Part shown: positions 31,036 to 31,344 of the stretch, in pieces
How the letters are laid out: every line of letters begins with the position of its first letter
How positions within the stretch are numbered: the stretch's first letter is position 1
From: Scenedesmus sp. ARA3
Taxonomy: Eukaryota; Chlorophyta; Chlorophyceae; Sphaeropleales; Scenedesmaceae
Length of the DNA: 31,344 bases
Direction of reading: 5' to 3'
Assembly (NCBI GenBank): GCA_004335835.1
Contig: RWJK01001859.1
Location: 1 to 31,344 of the forward strand
Translations under genes and position numbers: made by a program
Notes under the pieces: model-generated
Told to the model about the DNA's origin: nothing
The model's input: only the letters and a program-made list of their open reading frames with translations
Database searches by the model: none

Positions 31036-31344
31036 GCGAGGCTCAGCAGCTGGCAAGGAGTACAGCTGTGGAATGTCACTTTGCATCTGCATAGCATGCT
31101 CGGGAGATGGGTCGGCTGGTTGAGATTTCGTGTTTGCGTGAAGATGCGTGTTGAAATGTGCGCTGGTGAGTGTGCGTATTTGGGTGCGTGCATCTGCACA
31201 AATTTCACGCTCGTGCGCACCTTTGTGGCGGACTGCTGCTTGTGTTCTGGCTTAGATCATTGCTGCCTGTGCTGCTGTGCTTGCAGCCTCACCTGGACAT
31301 GCCACCAGTGGCAACAACATATGTATCTGACTTGTGCCTGCTCT

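Overview
The window looks like nuclear DNA of a green alga, probably a chlorophycean. Genes are split by many short GT-AG introns (about 160-890 bp) with TGCAG-type acceptors and mostly GTGAG donors. CAG/GCT triplet runs occur in exons and introns alike, and a TGTAA polyadenylation motif follows one gene. No operons, ribosome binding sites, CRISPR arrays or RNA genes were seen. The lineage call is inference; no species marker is present.

Layout. (1) 489-2197, minus: part of a gene with a CBM45-like starch-binding module, as in glucan water dikinase or plastid alpha-amylase 3; it runs off the left edge. (2) 2900-4340: no gene recognised. (3) 4341-8987, minus: one very long uninterrupted reading frame for a Gln/Ala/Ser-rich protein with a hydrophobic C-terminal third; no family recognised. 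(4) 10266-12664, plus: an LRR-like gene with one in-frame stop and one frame change, so a pseudogene, a gene with a tiny intron, or sequence errors. (5) 12968-13106: an inverted, decayed copy of the C-terminal end of gene 3. (6) 14249-20019, minus: a complete 13-exon gene for a hybrid-cluster protein (hydroxylamine reductase / prismane family) with an organelle-type N-terminal extension and all cluster ligands present. (7) 21645-28137, minus: a DUF3754 (TMEM143-like) membrane protein in nine recognised exons, 5' end uncertain. (8) 28527 to the right edge, plus: the 5' part of a divergently transcribed gene, family uncertain.

The most striking pattern is shared by all four intron-containing genes. 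At about half of their exons, the exon edge together with its splice site and some flanking intron is repeated one to four times inside the neighbouring intron. Copies of the exon 3' edge lie downstream of the exon; copies of the 5' edge lie upstream. The copies have diverged, so they are not a simple assembly duplication, and several keep usable splice sites. They act as a ladder of decoy donors and acceptors, and in one gene the unit is 93 bp and open in frame. I know of no named system for this; the closest known process is intron birth or growth by tandem duplication of AGGT-containing segments.

The genes do not form an obvious pathway. The hybrid-cluster protein is the best-supported functional call (N-oxide / NO-stress metabolism in anoxic or nitrate-rich conditions).
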